Below, piece by piece: positions 1 to 8,927 of a stretch of DNA of 64,000 nucleotides. Below the pieces are notes generated by a model. It was not told the DNA's origin. It did no database searches and saw nothing but the letters and a program-made list of their open reading frames with translations. Numbering within the stretch: the first letter of the stretch is position 1; each line of letters opens with the position of its first letter. The translations under genes and the position numbers were made by a program. Source of the DNA: Corynebacterium deserti GIMN1.010 (GTDB lineage: Bacteria; Actinomycetota; Actinomycetes; Mycobacteriales; Mycobacteriaceae). The stretch is taken from the NCBI RefSeq assembly GCF_001277995.1, contig NZ_CP009220.1, positions 1,116,001-1,180,000 on the forward strand, in the 5' to 3' direction.

Positions 1-1026
1 GTGCCAGCAGCGAGCGGCCTTTTTCACCGCGCGATTGCACAGTCCGCGCCGATTATCTCTGTGCACTCGTCAACCCAAGCGAAATTTTGGGCGCGCGAAC
101 TCATCTACCGCATGGCGCTACCCCGCGAGACCACCCTTGACGAGCTGCGCCAAGAATCCGCCGATGACCTTGTGCGCGCCGGGCAATCCATGATGTGGCG
201 CTCGGGCGAATTGCTCCAGCTCAACTCATGCTACGGCCCGACTGTGGATGGAACACTGCTGCCAGACCACCCGCTGACGATCTTCAACGAAGGACGCCAA
301 CACCGCATCCCATTCATGATCGGAACCAACGACGGCGAGACGTCTTTTTCCAAGGCATTTTACCTGCGCAGCTCCGCACGCCGTCGCGCTGCCCTGCGCA
401 TGCTTTCGGTCTATGACCCCAACAATGCGACCGGCGTGGTCGAGGCGTACGGCGGTGCGGTCAGTCGCTCGGACTTCTCGGAATTGCTTGCCGACGCCCT
501 CTTCTGGGCTCCCTCGATCAGAATCGCCCAAGCTCACGCGTACCACGACGAAGATACGTGGATGTATCGCTTCGATTATGCGCCTGAGTCCATGCGCAAA
601 CTTGGACTCGGTGCCATTCATTCCTTCGAGCTCAACGCGGTTTTTGGCGACCATGAATCCTCCAGGTCAATGAACTTGGCGAAGTTTGCCGGTGGCATGG
701 ACGATCTGGAAAGCATTACGGAATTGGTTCAGGATCATTGGCGCCAGTTCATTTATCATGGTCGGCCGGGATCAGCGTGGCATCCATATCGGGACCGTAC
801 GGACACGGCCCCTGGGCGCGCGACCTTTATTATTGACACAAATTCTCGCATTGCGTGGGATCCTCGCCAAGGCAAGCGAACTGCGTGGGAGAATTACAAC
901 ATGCTGGAGTGGGGAACTGGTCGACCTGATTTGGTGGATGAGTTGGATTTCATCGAACCGGCAGACGTTGCCGATGAAGCGCAGCTGAAGTGGATTGGTC
1001 GTTTGCAGATGTTTGGTGCCCGCTAG
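1..1026 (+). CDS. Carboxylesterase type B, C-terminal part (truncated by window edge)
   Basis: This is the C-terminal 341 residues of a type-B carboxylesterase (alpha/beta hydrolase that cleaves carboxylic esters). The window opens at the PAASGLFHRAIAQS stretch that in this family follows directly after the GESAGG nucleophile elbow, so the catalytic serine lies just outside. The acid Glu is visible in GTNDGETSF (about residue 113 of the visible part) and the catalytic His in GAIHSFELN (about 207). The GTG at position 1 is a codon inside the gene, not its start. No signal peptide can be judged. The gene ends at a TAG, and the next gene starts about 175 bp downstream on the same strand. Substrate is unknown. 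Confidence 0.85.
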   Translation: MPAASGLFHRAIAQSAPIISVHSSTQAKFWARELIYRMALPRETTLDELRQESADDLVRAGQSMMWRSGELLQLNSCYGPTVDGTLLPDHPLTIFNEGRQHRIPFMIGTNDGETSFSKAFYLRSSARRRAALRMLSVYDPNNATGVVEAYGGAVSRSDFSELLADALFWAPSIRIAQAHAYHDEDTWMYRFDYAPESMRKLGLGAIHSFELNAVFGDHESSRSMNLAKFAGGMDDLESITELVQDHWRQFIYHGRPGSAWHPYRDRTDTAPGRATFIIDTNSRIAWDPRQGKRTAWENYNMLEWGTGRPDLVDELDFIEPADVADEAQLKWIGRLQMFGAR

Positions 1027-1200
1027 TTGCAGTGACGAGCCCTGTTCTAAGCCCTTCTGTCGTGGGGAAATCCGCTGTTGGAATTGCCATATTTTGATGT
1101 ATTGCGAAATGTTAGGCGGGAATTCGTTGTGGGCGCTAGGCTTGTCGGCAGTGTCTGAGGGGACGTCCCCAGCACAAACCAGATGGAAGGTCATCAGAAC

Positions 1201-2046
1201 ATGAGCTTTTTTGAGGACATCGCAGCTGGTCTCGATAGTGACGGTATCGAGTCCCGCGTTAACGGCGACACAATGTTCGTTCCGATCACCTCTGACTTGG
1301 AAATCCAGTTCGTGGAGATCGATTCCCTCTTACCTGCCGCAAATGTGTATATCGCGGCAGCCAATGTTGATGAAGATGATGAAGAATTCGAGGCTGTGTT
1401 GGTGTCGGTGGTGTTCTCTGTGGAGGATGCCGTTGCTGCTGTAGCTAAGCATGTGGCGACTGATCAGGTTGTTACTGTCCTTCGTGATCTCCTCGAAGGA
1501 ACTGATGAGCGCATTCAGGATTTGGAGTTCTTCCAGGATGCAGTCAATGCCAATTTGGTTCGTGCTGAAGTTGGTCAGAACTCTGAACTGCAGGTTTTGG
1601 TTGAGGTGGAAGATGGTGTTCCTACCGCGACGGTGAATTTCATTGCGATTGGTGAGTCTTTTGAGGAGCTCATTGATCAGGCGATTGAAGAGCTGTGGGA
1701 ATCGGATGGTGATGCAGTCCTGTCTGAGGAGGATCGCCAGCGTATGTTTGCGGATCTGACTGCTGAGATTGAGTTCGCGACCGATGAGGTTCTTGATCTG
1801 GGAACGTTTACTGATTTTGATCGTCTGTTTGATGTGCTGTCATTGGCCGATGATCAGGCTGAGGATTGGGAAGCGCAGCTGGTTCCATTTGATGATGAAG
1901 AATTCGATGAGCCAGATGTGTACGACCTCTTTGTTGATGATTCAGTAGAAGATGATGACGAAGACGACCTCGATGACGACCTCGATGACGACTCAGATGA
2001 TGACGACTTCGACGATGATGACGAAGACAACGATGAGGACGACTAG
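1201..2046 (+). CDS. Highly acidic protein of unknown function
   Basis: A 281-residue protein that I do not recognise. I chose the ATG at 1201 (MSFFEDIA) because GGAAGG lies about 10 bp upstream; an in-frame ATG at 1183 is possible but has no better site. The body (1-230) is acidic and predicted soluble, with two similar halves around EFEAVLVSVVFSVEDA and PTATVNFIAIGESFEEL that look like a repeated alpha/beta unit. I would guess YbjN-like folds, without proof. The last 45 residues are almost only Asp and Glu. There is no signal peptide or membrane segment. A strong terminator follows directly, so it is the end of its transcription unit. A chaperone-like or nucleic-acid-mimic role is only a possibility. 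Confidence 0.75.
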   Translation: MSFFEDIAAGLDSDGIESRVNGDTMFVPITSDLEIQFVEIDSLLPAANVYIAAANVDEDDEEFEAVLVSVVFSVEDAVAAVAKHVATDQVVTVLRDLLEGTDERIQDLEFFQDAVNANLVRAEVGQNSELQVLVEVEDGVPTATVNFIAIGESFEELIDQAIEELWESDGDAVLSEEDRQRMFADLTAEIEFATDEVLDLGTFTDFDRLFDVLSLADDQAEDWEAQLVPFDDEEFDEPDVYDLFVDDSVEDDDEDDLDDDLDDDSDDDDFDDDDEDNDEDD

Positions 2047-2060
2047 TACATAGTCGCGCA

Positions 2061-2096
2061 CCCCCGGGAGAGCATTGAGCGCTCCCGGGGGTTTCG
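2061..2096 (+). terminator. Rho-independent terminator after the acidic protein gene
   Basis: The perfect 10-bp arms CCCCCGGGAG and CTCCCGGGGG enclose an 11-nt loop and are followed by TTTCGT. It lies 15 bp after the stop codon and separates this gene from the convergent gene at 2102. Confidence 0.85.
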
Positions 2097-2101
2097 TCTG
2101 T

Positions 2102-2599
2102 TTAGGCAGCGCTCCTGGACATCTCGAAAAGGTAGGCGGGGGACTTGATCGGGGTGAAGTGAGCATCGACGATCCAGCAGAAGGTAGGCGTGGATTCATC
2201 GGTGAGCTGATGGATGCTGCCCGCTTCGGCGGAATTGGTGAGGGCACGAATCCAGCCTTCGGCCAGTCGGTTGGAAACTTTGTACCCTTCCGGGCTCGAG
2301 ATACGAACCGTGATGAGATAAGCAGCTTGGCGGGTTTCTCCGAAATCTCGGATGATCTGGCGAGCAGCAGGACCTGCGCGATGGCGCGACAACGTGAGAG
2401 TGAGGGAATCTTCTCCGGGCAGGGTTGGTAGCGGGATGCTCGGTGGCCGCCATGTTGGTATGGATCGGGCCAGGGAACGAGGGTGGCGCATCATTGAGGA
2501 AACGTCAGTTAAGGCAGTGGGGAAGACCTCTGCGAGGTGACTTGCGTAACGGTGGGCGGAAATGATGGAAGACATGAGGCGGATTCGGTGTTTGATCAT
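2102..2599 (-). CDS. Conserved-looking hypothetical protein
   Basis: A roughly 165-residue protein I cannot name. Start choice is uncertain: ATG at 2599 (MIKHRIRLM) and GTG at 2629 are both possible, and neither has a clear ribosome site. The C-terminal two thirds alternate strands and helices (LTLTLSRHRAGPAARQI, AAYLITVRISSPEGYKV, FCWIVDAHFTPIKS), reading as a compact soluble alpha/beta domain with no signal peptide or membrane segment. It is divergent from the MFS exporter gene at 2713 with a short gap and convergent with the acidic protein gene. A regulatory or accessory role for the exporters is conceivable but nothing in the sequence shows a DNA-binding motif. Confidence 0.55.
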   Translation of the reverse strand: MIKHRIRLMSSIISAHRYASHLAEVFPTALTDVSSMMRHPRSLARSIPTWRPPSIPLPTLPGEDSLTLTLSRHRAGPAARQIIRDFGETRQAAYLITVRISSPEGYKVSNRLAEGWIRALTNSAEAGSIHQLTDESTPTFCWIVDAHFTPIKSPAYLFEMSRSAA

Positions 2600-2712
2600 G
2601 ATGGGAAGCATAGAACATTCGTGCGACACTGTTCAAAACTTTGTTCGAAAAATCCCGGTTCTCACAGGTCAGCTAGATATATACAGGTTTAAGGGATAGC
2701 CTTGGATTCGAA

Positions 2713-3936
2713 ATGCTAAATCAGAATATTGAAACAGAGGCGAAGCCAAAGATCCCGGAGCAGATCTGGGTGCTGGTGGTCGCCGCTTTTATTATTGCGT
2801 TGGGCTACGGCCTGATTGCACCAATTTTGCCCCAATTTGTAGTGGGCTTTGATGTGAGTTTTGCAGCAGCGAGTGCTGTTGTTTCTATTTTTGCTGGTGC
2901 TCGTTTGGTGTTTGCGCCAATGTCGGGAGCATTGATCGACAAGATTGGTTCAAGGCGCGTGTATCTCACTGGCCTCGTCACTGTTGCTGTGACCACGGGG
3001 CTGGTGGCTCTGGCACAGGAGTATTGGCAGATTCTAATGCTGCGCGGTATTGCGGGCATTGGTTCGACGATGTTCACCGTCTCGGCTATGGGCTTGATTG
3101 TGAAGATGGCGCCGGTGGAAATTCGCGGACGCTGCTCCTCTGTGTATGCCAGTGCGTTTTTGTTTGGCAACATTATTGGTCCAGTGGTGGGCGCTGCAAT
3201 GTCGGGCTTGGGTATGAGATGGCCGTTTGCAATTTATGGCGCAGCCGTAGGACTGGCGGCGTTCGTGGTGTGGTGGCGCATGCCCAAGACAAATGCGTCG
3301 TTGAAAAAGTCGGATACTACGAGCCAACCTCCATTGCGCTTTGCCGAAGTGATGAAGGATTCGGCATATCGTTCAGCGTTGGTAGGTGCGTTTGCTAATG
3401 GTTGGTCAAACTTTGGAGTACGCGTCGCAACGCTTCCTTTGTTTGCCTCGGCCGTGTTTAGCAACGGTGGTGCGGCAGCCGGTTTCGCCATGGCAGCTTT
3501 CGCTGCCGGCAATGCGCTGTGTCTGCAGTTTTCTGGAAATTTGGCGGACCGCATTGGTAGAAAGCCACTGATTGTTTCGGGTCTGCTGATCAACGGTTTG
3601 TTTACTGCAATGATCGGGTTCGGCCAGGAGATGTGGTTGCTCATTATTATTTCGGCGCTGGCGGGTGCGGGTGCAGGGTTGTTGAATCCAAGCCAGCAGG
3701 CAGTGCTAGCGGATGTCATTGATTCCCGCCCTGGTGGCAAGGTGCTGGCGAATTTCCAGATGGCACAGGACTTCGGTGCAATCGTGGGCCCAATTCTGGT
3801 TGGCATGATTGCGGAGCAGATCGGTTTCCAATTTGGCTTTATCATCTGTGGCGTGATCAGCCTGATCGCGGCCGTTGTGTGGGTGTTCGGGCGCGAAACG
3901 TTGCCACAAGCAAAAGTTGAGAAGGTAGCAGCGTAA
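2713..3936 (+). CDS. MFS transporter, DHA1-type drug:H+ antiporter family
   Basis: A 407-residue inner-membrane secondary transporter with about 12 hydrophobic segments. The MFS loop-2/3 signature is seen as GALIDKIGSRRVYLTG (about residues 75-90) and a second copy as GNLADRIGRKPLIVSG in the C-terminal half. GPVVGAAMSG in segment 5 resembles the antiporter motif C of proton-driven drug exporters (TetA/NorA-like, DHA1). This suggests export of small hydrophobic or cationic compounds; the substrate is not determinable. Its stop codon touches the start of the next exporter gene at 3937, so the two are surely co-transcribed. AAGGGA lies about 17 bp before the ATG, an unusually long spacing. Confidence 0.85.
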   Translation: MLNQNIETEAKPKIPEQIWVLVVAAFIIALGYGLIAPILPQFVVGFDVSFAAASAVVSIFAGARLVFAPMSGALIDKIGSRRVYLTGLVTVAVTTGLVALAQEYWQILMLRGIAGIGSTMFTVSAMGLIVKMAPVEIRGRCSSVYASAFLFGNIIGPVVGAAMSGLGMRWPFAIYGAAVGLAAFVVWWRMPKTNASLKKSDTTSQPPLRFAEVMKDSAYRSALVGAFANGWSNFGVRVATLPLFASAVFSNGGAAAGFAMAAFAAGNALCLQFSGNLADRIGRKPLIVSGLLINGLFTAMIGFGQEMWLLIIISALAGAGAGLLNPSQQAVLADVIDSRPGGKVLANFQMAQDFGAIVGPILVGMIAEQIGFQFGFIICGVISLIAAVVWVFGRETLPQAKVEKVAA

Positions 3937-5280
3937 ATGATCGAGGAACGTCGTGCGTGGAAAGCACTCGGAGCCTTAAGCCTGGGATTGTTTGTCACGC
4001 TGCTTGATCAATCTCTTGTGGCTGTGGCACTGCCTGCGATTAGGGCCGATCTCGGGGCAACGCTGAACCAATCAGTGTGGGTGTCAGCGGTGTATCTGCT
4101 GACGTTTGCCGTTCCGCTGCTGATTACCGGCAGGTTGGGGGATCGCTATGGTCAGCGCAATGTGTATCTGGTTGGCATGGCGGTGTTTACGCTGGCCGCT
4201 GCAGCTTGTGTATTTGCGCCAAGCATTGAATGGCTCATTGTTGCACGTGCAGTGCAAGGATTTGGTGGTTCGCTGCTCAACCCTCAACCGTTGAGCATCA
4301 TTCACCGAATTTTTGCGCATGATCGGAGGGGAGCGGCCACTGGCGTATGGAGCGCGGTGGCATCCTCGGCGGGTCTATTTGGTCCGGTCATCGGTGGAAT
4401 GCTGGTTGGTTGGATTAGCTGGCGCGCAGTGTTCTTGGTGTACGTGCCGCTGGGTGTGATTTCACTAGTTATGGTCGCCCGTTACGTACCAAAGTTGCCG
4501 ACGGGAACCTCGAAGATCGATTGGCTATCAGGTGCAGTGTCGCTTTTGGCTGTGCTCGGAATTGTGCTCGCACTGCAGCAGGGGCCGGAGCTTGGATGGG
4601 GGCCATTGGTGTGGGCATCGCTAATTGGAGGCATCGCGGGCGTGGTGTTGTTTGTGTGGATGCAAACGAAATCGAAGGCGCCACTAATGCCTTTGCGACT
4701 TTTTCAGACCCACAACTTCGCCATCGGTGCGTTTTCCATTTTCGGCCTCGGCTTCACGGTCTACTCCGTGAACCTTCCGATCATGCTGTATCTGCAAACC
4801 GCACAAGGGTTGTCCTCGCAGCTAGCGGGTGTGATGTTGGTGCCGATGGGCATCATTTCGGTGGTCATGTCGCCGCTGGTGGGTAGGCTCGTAGACAGGC
4901 TCGCGCCGGGCATGATTTCGCGGGTGGGTTTTGCCACCATGATCGGGTCGATGAGTCTCATGGTTGTGATGATGGTCAGTAACGTCTCGCCGTGGTGGAT
5001 CGTCATCCCGATTGTGCTGCTTGGCGCATCGAACGCGATGTGTTTTGCGCCGAATTCGGCGACCGCATTGCGTGATGTTCCGCAAGATTTGGTGGGATCT
5101 GCCTCAGGCTTCTACAACACGTCCAGGCAGGTGGGCGCAGTTGTGGGTGCAGCAACATTGGGCGCTGTCATGCAAATGGCAGTGGGCACGGTGTCGTTCG
5201 GCGTAGCCATGGGATTGGCTATTGCCGTGACACTCGTGCCCCTTGCGTGCGGGTTGTTTGCTGTCACCCGCTTTAAGTAG
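3937..5280 (+). CDS. MFS transporter, DHA2 (EmrB/QacA) drug exporter family
   Basis: A 447-residue inner-membrane protein with about 14 hydrophobic segments, typical of the DHA2 drug:H+ antiporters. TLLDQSLVAVALPAIRADLG at residues 21-40 is the segment-1 motif D of this family (LDxTIVNVALP in EmrB/QacA). GRLGDRYGQRNVYLVG is the loop signature and GPVIGGMLVG the antiporter motif C. The ATG follows the previous gene's TAA with no gap, so translation is probably coupled. Two MFS exporters of different subfamilies in one operon may work sequentially or have overlapping substrates (inference). The gene converges with metE, 7 bp away, and no clear terminator separates them. Confidence 0.87.
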   Translation: MIEERRAWKALGALSLGLFVTLLDQSLVAVALPAIRADLGATLNQSVWVSAVYLLTFAVPLLITGRLGDRYGQRNVYLVGMAVFTLAAAACVFAPSIEWLIVARAVQGFGGSLLNPQPLSIIHRIFAHDRRGAATGVWSAVASSAGLFGPVIGGMLVGWISWRAVFLVYVPLGVISLVMVARYVPKLPTGTSKIDWLSGAVSLLAVLGIVLALQQGPELGWGPLVWASLIGGIAGVVLFVWMQTKSKAPLMPLRLFQTHNFAIGAFSIFGLGFTVYSVNLPIMLYLQTAQGLSSQLAGVMLVPMGIISVVMSPLVGRLVDRLAPGMISRVGFATMIGSMSLMVVMMVSNVSPWWIVIPIVLLGASNAMCFAPNSATALRDVPQDLVGSASGFYNTSRQVGAVVGAATLGAVMQMAVGTVSFGVAMGLAIAVTLVPLACGLFAVTRFK

Positions 5281-5287
5281 AACCTAC

Positions 5288-7528
5288 CTAGACAGTTGCG
5301 CCGAGCTTTTCGCGGGCAGTCTTTGCAGAGTCGACGAGGACCTTCAAGGAAGCCTCAACTTCTGGCCATCCGCGGGTCTTCAGGCCACAGTCTGGGTTAA
5401 CCCAGAGCTGGCGCGGCTCGACGGACTGGAGGGCGGCGTCGATAAGCTGGTCAACTTCGCTGCTAGTAGGCACACGAGGCGAGTGGATATCCCAGACACC
5501 TGGGCCAACGCCGAGCTCGAAGCCGGAGGACTTCAGCGCGGAGAGAACCTGCATATCGGAACGAGCAGCCTCGATAGTGGTCACGTCTGCATCCAGAGCG
5601 ATAACGGAGTCGATGACCTCGTTGAACTCGGAGTAGCACATGTGGGTGTGGATCTGAACGTCATCAGGGGCACCGGCAGTTGCCAAGCGGAAAGAGTCCA
5701 CAGACCACTGCAGGTACGCAGGCTTGTCGACGCTTCGAAGCGGCAACAACTCGCGGATCGCAGGCTCATCCACCTGGATGATCTTCGCGCCAGCCTCGAT
5801 GAGGTCATTGATCTCATCGCGCAGAGCAAGAGCAACCTGATCAGCGGTGGTAGCCAAAGGCTGATCATCGCGGACGAAGGACCATGCCAGGATGGTGACA
5901 GGACCGGTGAGCATACCCTTGACGTGCTTCTGGGTGAGGCTCTGAGCGTACTCAAACCACTTAACAGTCATTGGTGCAGGACGGGAAACGTTACCGAAGA
6001 GCACTGGTGGGCGCACGCAACGGGAACCGTAGGACTGGACCCAACCGTTGGCGGTGGAGAGGAAGCCGTCGAGAAGCTCAGAGAAGTACTGAACCATGTC
6101 GTTGCGCTCTGGCTCGCCGTGAACGAGAACGTCAAGGCCAAGTTCTTCCTGCTTGGCGATGACAAGATCGATCTCCGCACGCATCGCCTCTTCGTACTGA
6201 GCCTCATCGATGGCCCCCTTGCGCAGACGAGCGCGAGCAGAGCGGATGGATGGGGTCTGAGGGAAGGAACCAATGGTGGTGGTTGGCAGAGCTGGCAGTC
6301 CAAGAGCCTTCTCCTGCAGCTCAACGCGGGTAGCGAAGGAGCCGCGGCTACGGCCAGGAAGTTCCTGCGTAACGGGAGCGGTACGTGGAGAGGTGCGTCG
6401 AGAAGCAATCGCTGCAGACGCCGCGTCAAACGCAGCCGCGTCGATGTTGCCTGCCAGGGCGTCGGCAAGCAGCTTAACTTCGGTGATCTTCTCAGAACCG
6501 AATGCGAGCCACTCGCGGACCTCAGCGTCGATGTCTGGCTCAGCGTCCAAAGTGTAAGGAACGTGGAGCAGGGAGCAAGAGGTGGACACTGCAATTGGGC
6601 CACGGGCTGCCAGGCGCTTTAGGGTAGCAAGCGCTGCACACAGGTCGGTGCGCCAGATATTGCGACCGTCGACGATACCTGCAACCAGCAGTTCCTCGCC
6701 CTTCCAAGCAGCAAGCTCGGTGACACCATGGGTGACAAGGTCAACGCCAATCGCGCCAAGACCGATGCCAGCCAAGGTCTCCAGAGCCTGGTCGCCGGAG
6801 CCGAAGTAGGTGTTTACGAACACACCACCGCGTGCAGCGAGGTTCTTGTAGCCCTCACGGACCTGGGCAAGAACGTCAGCGTCAACGTCGGTAACAAGAG
6901 CTGGCTCATCAATCTGAACCCACTCGGTGTCAAAGGACTTGATCAGGCGAGCGTAGACCTCGAACAGCGCAGGCAAGTGATCAAGAGCGTTGGAACCATC
7001 AGTGGTGCGAGCCAAAGAAAGGAAAGTGAAAGGACCAACCAGAACTGGGCGGGCGTTTACGCCACGAACCTGCTGGCAACGAAGATCCTCAATAAGAGCA
7101 GAAGCGTCCAAAACGAAACGGGTATCTGCGGAGAGCTCAGGCACGAGGTAGTGGTAGTTGGTATCAAACCACTTGGTCATAGCCTGCGCTGGAAGAGTGT
7201 CAGTACCGCGAGCTGCTGCGAAGTAGCGGTCAATCCACAGTGGGAGACCATCGTTTTCGTGATCAGCGATGTCATCGAAACGAGCAGGCAGCACACCCAG
7301 CAGGGCAGCGGTGTCATGCATTGCGTCGTAGTAGGAACGTCCTGCAAACGGAACAGAATCAAGTCCTGCAAGTGAATCCGATGCGGTGTTGACCAGCTGG
7401 CGGGCGGTCTGCGCAAGTTCGCGACCTTCAGTGGCGCCGTTCCAGTAGCCCTCAAGCGCGAACTTCAGTTCACGCTTCGCTCCGATGCGAGGAAGGCCAG
7501 CGACGGTGGAAGAAAAATTGGAAGTCAT
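5288..7528 (-). CDS. metE: Cobalamin-independent methionine synthase
   Basis: A 746-residue MetE. It transfers the methyl group of 5-methyltetrahydropteroyl-tri-L-glutamate to homocysteine, the last step of methionine synthesis, in the cytoplasm. I chose ATG 7528 (MTSNFSSTVAGLPRIGAKRE), which matches the start of the C. glutamicum enzyme as I know it and gives the usual length; the upstream in-frame extension is not protein-like. The zinc and homocysteine site is visible as HTHMCYSEF and as NPDCGLKTRGW near the C-terminus, with LVHGEPERNDMVQYF and DEPAIRE between. The gene stands alone behind a leader of about 210 nt with an McbR-type operator. McbR-SAH control of metE is established for C. 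glutamicum. Confidence 0.97.
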   Translation of the reverse strand: MTSNFSSTVAGLPRIGAKRELKFALEGYWNGATEGRELAQTARQLVNTASDSLAGLDSVPFAGRSYYDAMHDTAALLGVLPARFDDIADHENDGLPLWIDRYFAAARGTDTLPAQAMTKWFDTNYHYLVPELSADTRFVLDASALIEDLRCQQVRGVNARPVLVGPFTFLSLARTTDGSNALDHLPALFEVYARLIKSFDTEWVQIDEPALVTDVDADVLAQVREGYKNLAARGGVFVNTYFGSGDQALETLAGIGLGAIGVDLVTHGVTELAAWKGEELLVAGIVDGRNIWRTDLCAALATLKRLAARGPIAVSTSCSLLHVPYTLDAEPDIDAEVREWLAFGSEKITEVKLLADALAGNIDAAAFDAASAAIASRRTSPRTAPVTQELPGRSRGSFATRVELQEKALGLPALPTTTIGSFPQTPSIRSARARLRKGAIDEAQYEEAMRAEIDLVIAKQEELGLDVLVHGEPERNDMVQYFSELLDGFLSTANGWVQSYGSRCVRPPVLFGNVSRPAPMTVKWFEYAQSLTQKHVKGMLTGPVTILAWSFVRDDQPLATTADQVALALRDEINDLIEAGAKIIQVDEPAIRELLPLRSVDKPAYLQWSVDSFRLATAGAPDDVQIHTHMCYSEFNEVIDSVIALDADVTTIEAARSDMQVLSALKSSGFELGVGPGVWDIHSPRVPTSSEVDQLIDAALQSVEPRQLWVNPDCGLKTRGWPEVEASLKVLVDSAKTAREKLGATV

Positions 7529-7738
7529 GTGGAAGAAAGACTTTCTGCTTGAGCCGAACGTGCGGTTCCCGGCTAGGACGCACGGCAATCTTCTGACGAT
7601 CACAAGGTTCGGTGAATTACCGGCTAAGCAGATGTCTGCCCCGGTAGTTTCCTCGCCTTAGTTGTATCGAGGTCGTCCCACTTAACGCGCACCACGGGTG
7701 TGGTCACGTTCCTCATCATCCGGGGCTCCAGGGAGAGG
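7529..7738 (-). promoter_or_regulatory. metE 5' leader with potential hairpins
   Basis: About 210 nt of untranslated leader separate the predicted metE promoter from its start codon. On the transcript strand I see nested arms TACCGG ... CCGGTA enclosing GCAGA/TCTGC (about 7619-7650) and GTGCG ... CGCAC closer to the gene. I cannot match these to a known riboswitch core, so a regulatory RNA is only possible. Confidence 0.35.
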
Positions 7739-7766
7739 ATTAAAAGTGAACCGATTGCGTTTCCAA
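7739..7766 (-). promoter_or_regulatory. Predicted metE promoter (-35 TTGGAA, -10 TTTAAT)
   Basis: On the minus strand TTGGAA (7766-7761) and TTTAAT (7744-7739) are separated by 16 bp. They sit just downstream of the McbR-type operator, consistent with repression of metE initiation. Inferred by eye only. Confidence 0.45.
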
Positions 7767-7774
7767 CACAACAC

Positions 7775-7790
7775 TAGACTGCTTGGTCTG
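7775..7790. promoter_or_regulatory. McbR-type operator upstream of metE
   Basis: TAGAC-N6-GTCTG matches the McbR consensus TAGAC-N6-GTCTA with one mismatch at the last base. McbR is the TetR-type repressor of sulfur amino-acid genes in C. glutamicum and metE is one of its known targets. The site lies about 245 bp before the start codon and just upstream of the predicted -35. Confidence 0.75.
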
Positions 7791-8105
7791 TCAAGGGATC
7801 GCATGGAATTAAATTCATACGGTGACTGAAGGCGTTTTGGTGCGACCTTTGGCTGGGGGGTGACTATGAAGTGGCTATAAAGGTGGTCAAGTTCATAGTC
7901 AAGTTGCTTGAGGTGGGGAGGTCGCAATTTACCCCTTTTGTTTTGGGTAGGGGTGTATTGACCTAGGGTTTTGCTTGTGAGGCTATGGTGATGGGTGGGT
8001 ACACCCATTAGGGGTTGATAGGTGGATCACACTTTATTTTTGTTGGCTTGGGATCACGACCGAATTCGATTGAAAACACAAAATGAAAGTGCCAATCTAG
8101 AAAGC

Positions 8106-8453
8106 GTGATAATCATTGCAAGCGTTGTTTTCCTCCTCGTTGGCGCAATGTTGGCGAACACTGCCGCAGCGCTCTTCAGTGCTGGCGAGCCGTTCGGAAG
8201 AATCAGCTACCTCATCGGCCTTCCACAAGAAGACGACTTCGTGCCATACACCCTCCGGTTCGTCGCCTTCTTCCCACTCATGCTCGCAGCAGCCACTGCG
8301 GCAAGCTTTTTCGGCCTGTGGGCAGTCCTCCTCATCCCGCTCGGATACTTCCCATCCTTCATGATGGTGCGCAAGCACAACATGCAAGTGAAGAACACCT
8401 GGGAGTCCGTCAGCGTGGTGGACTTCTACGAGGATTCCTCACGACTGGTTTAG
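8106..8453 (+). CDS. Small membrane protein (first of two paralogues)
   Basis: A protein of about 115 residues from the GTG at 8106; an in-frame start at 8022 would add 28 residues. I prefer 8106 because the paralogue at 8582 begins at the same point (MIIIASVVFLL against MSIITSVLLLT). Three hydrophobic segments are visible: residues 2-25, a middle one at FVAFFPLMLAAATAAS, and LWAVLLIPLGYFP. A shared motif FFGLW...GxFPSxMMVR..HN closes the membrane part. The N-terminus faces no signal cleavage site, so it is probably an integral membrane protein. Function unknown. It is followed by its own terminator. Confidence 0.65.
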   Translation: MIIIASVVFLLVGAMLANTAAALFSAGEPFGRISYLIGLPQEDDFVPYTLRFVAFFPLMLAAATAASFFGLWAVLLIPLGYFPSFMMVRKHNMQVKNTWESVSVVDFYEDSSRLV

Positions 8454-8491
8454 TACTTAAATCTCTGGATTCAGTACCTGATTTTCTTGAG

Positions 8492-8520
8492 CCGTCCGCC
8501 CTTGTGGGTGGGCGGTTTTC
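8492..8520 (+). terminator. Rho-independent terminator between the two membrane paralogues
   Basis: CCGTCCGCCC and GGGTGGGCGG pair fully (with G-U pairs) around a TTGT loop, followed by TTTTC. It separates the two paralogous genes into different transcription units. Confidence 0.8.
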
Positions 8521-8581
8521 TTATTGTATTTCCTCTTGGGGAATCTTGTCTCTCGGGGCGGGGAGCGGTAAAAATTAACCC

Positions 8582-8917
8582 ATGTCAATCATCACTAGCG
8601 TGTTGCTCCTAACTGCAGGTGCAGTACTCGCCATGCTGGCAACAACACGCATGAGCAGGTTGGAACCTTACGGATTGATTCCGCATTTCATCGGCACAGA
8701 CATTGGATTTGAACGACAAGGACAGTTCTTGGCGTACCTTCTCCGAGCGGCTGCATTCTTTCTCCTCATTGTTGCAGCGAGCTGCGCCCAACCCTTCTTC
8801 GGATTGTGGGCGCTGTTGCTCATCGCTTTCGGAGGATTTCCCTCATCCATGATGGTGCGCCAACACAATAGGAGAGTGCGCAAAATGTGGCGCCCCCGCA
8901 ATTCGAATGGGGAGTAG
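8582..8917 (+). CDS. Small membrane protein (second of two paralogues)
   Basis: A 111-residue protein with three hydrophobic segments (residues 2-20, LLRAAAFFLLIVAASCAQ, LWALLLIAFGGFP) and the same closing motif FFGLW ... GGFPSSMMVRQHN as its neighbour at 8106. The two are clearly tandem duplicates that have diverged. The C-terminal tail is basic (RRVRKMWRPR), probably cytoplasmic. The stop codon lies 10 bp before the likely start of the patatin-like gene, and its last bases supply that gene's ribosome site, so the two may be co-transcribed. Function unknown. Confidence 0.68.
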   Translation: MSIITSVLLLTAGAVLAMLATTRMSRLEPYGLIPHFIGTDIGFERQGQFLAYLLRAAAFFLLIVAASCAQPFFGLWALLLIAFGGFPSSMMVRQHNRRVRKMWRPRNSNGE

Positions 8918-8927
8918 CCTCAAAGTT

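Noticed and set aside
5243..6622. 459-codon open frame antisense to metE
   Set aside because: It is the mirror frame of the high-GC metE gene; it has no ribosome site and its product is low in recognisable structure.
7529..7738. Cobalamin riboswitch before metE
   Set aside because: AGCCGGGAACCGC on the transcript strand loosely resembles the B12 box, but the conserved GGTGAA/CCCGC core of the riboswitch is not there, so I do not call it.
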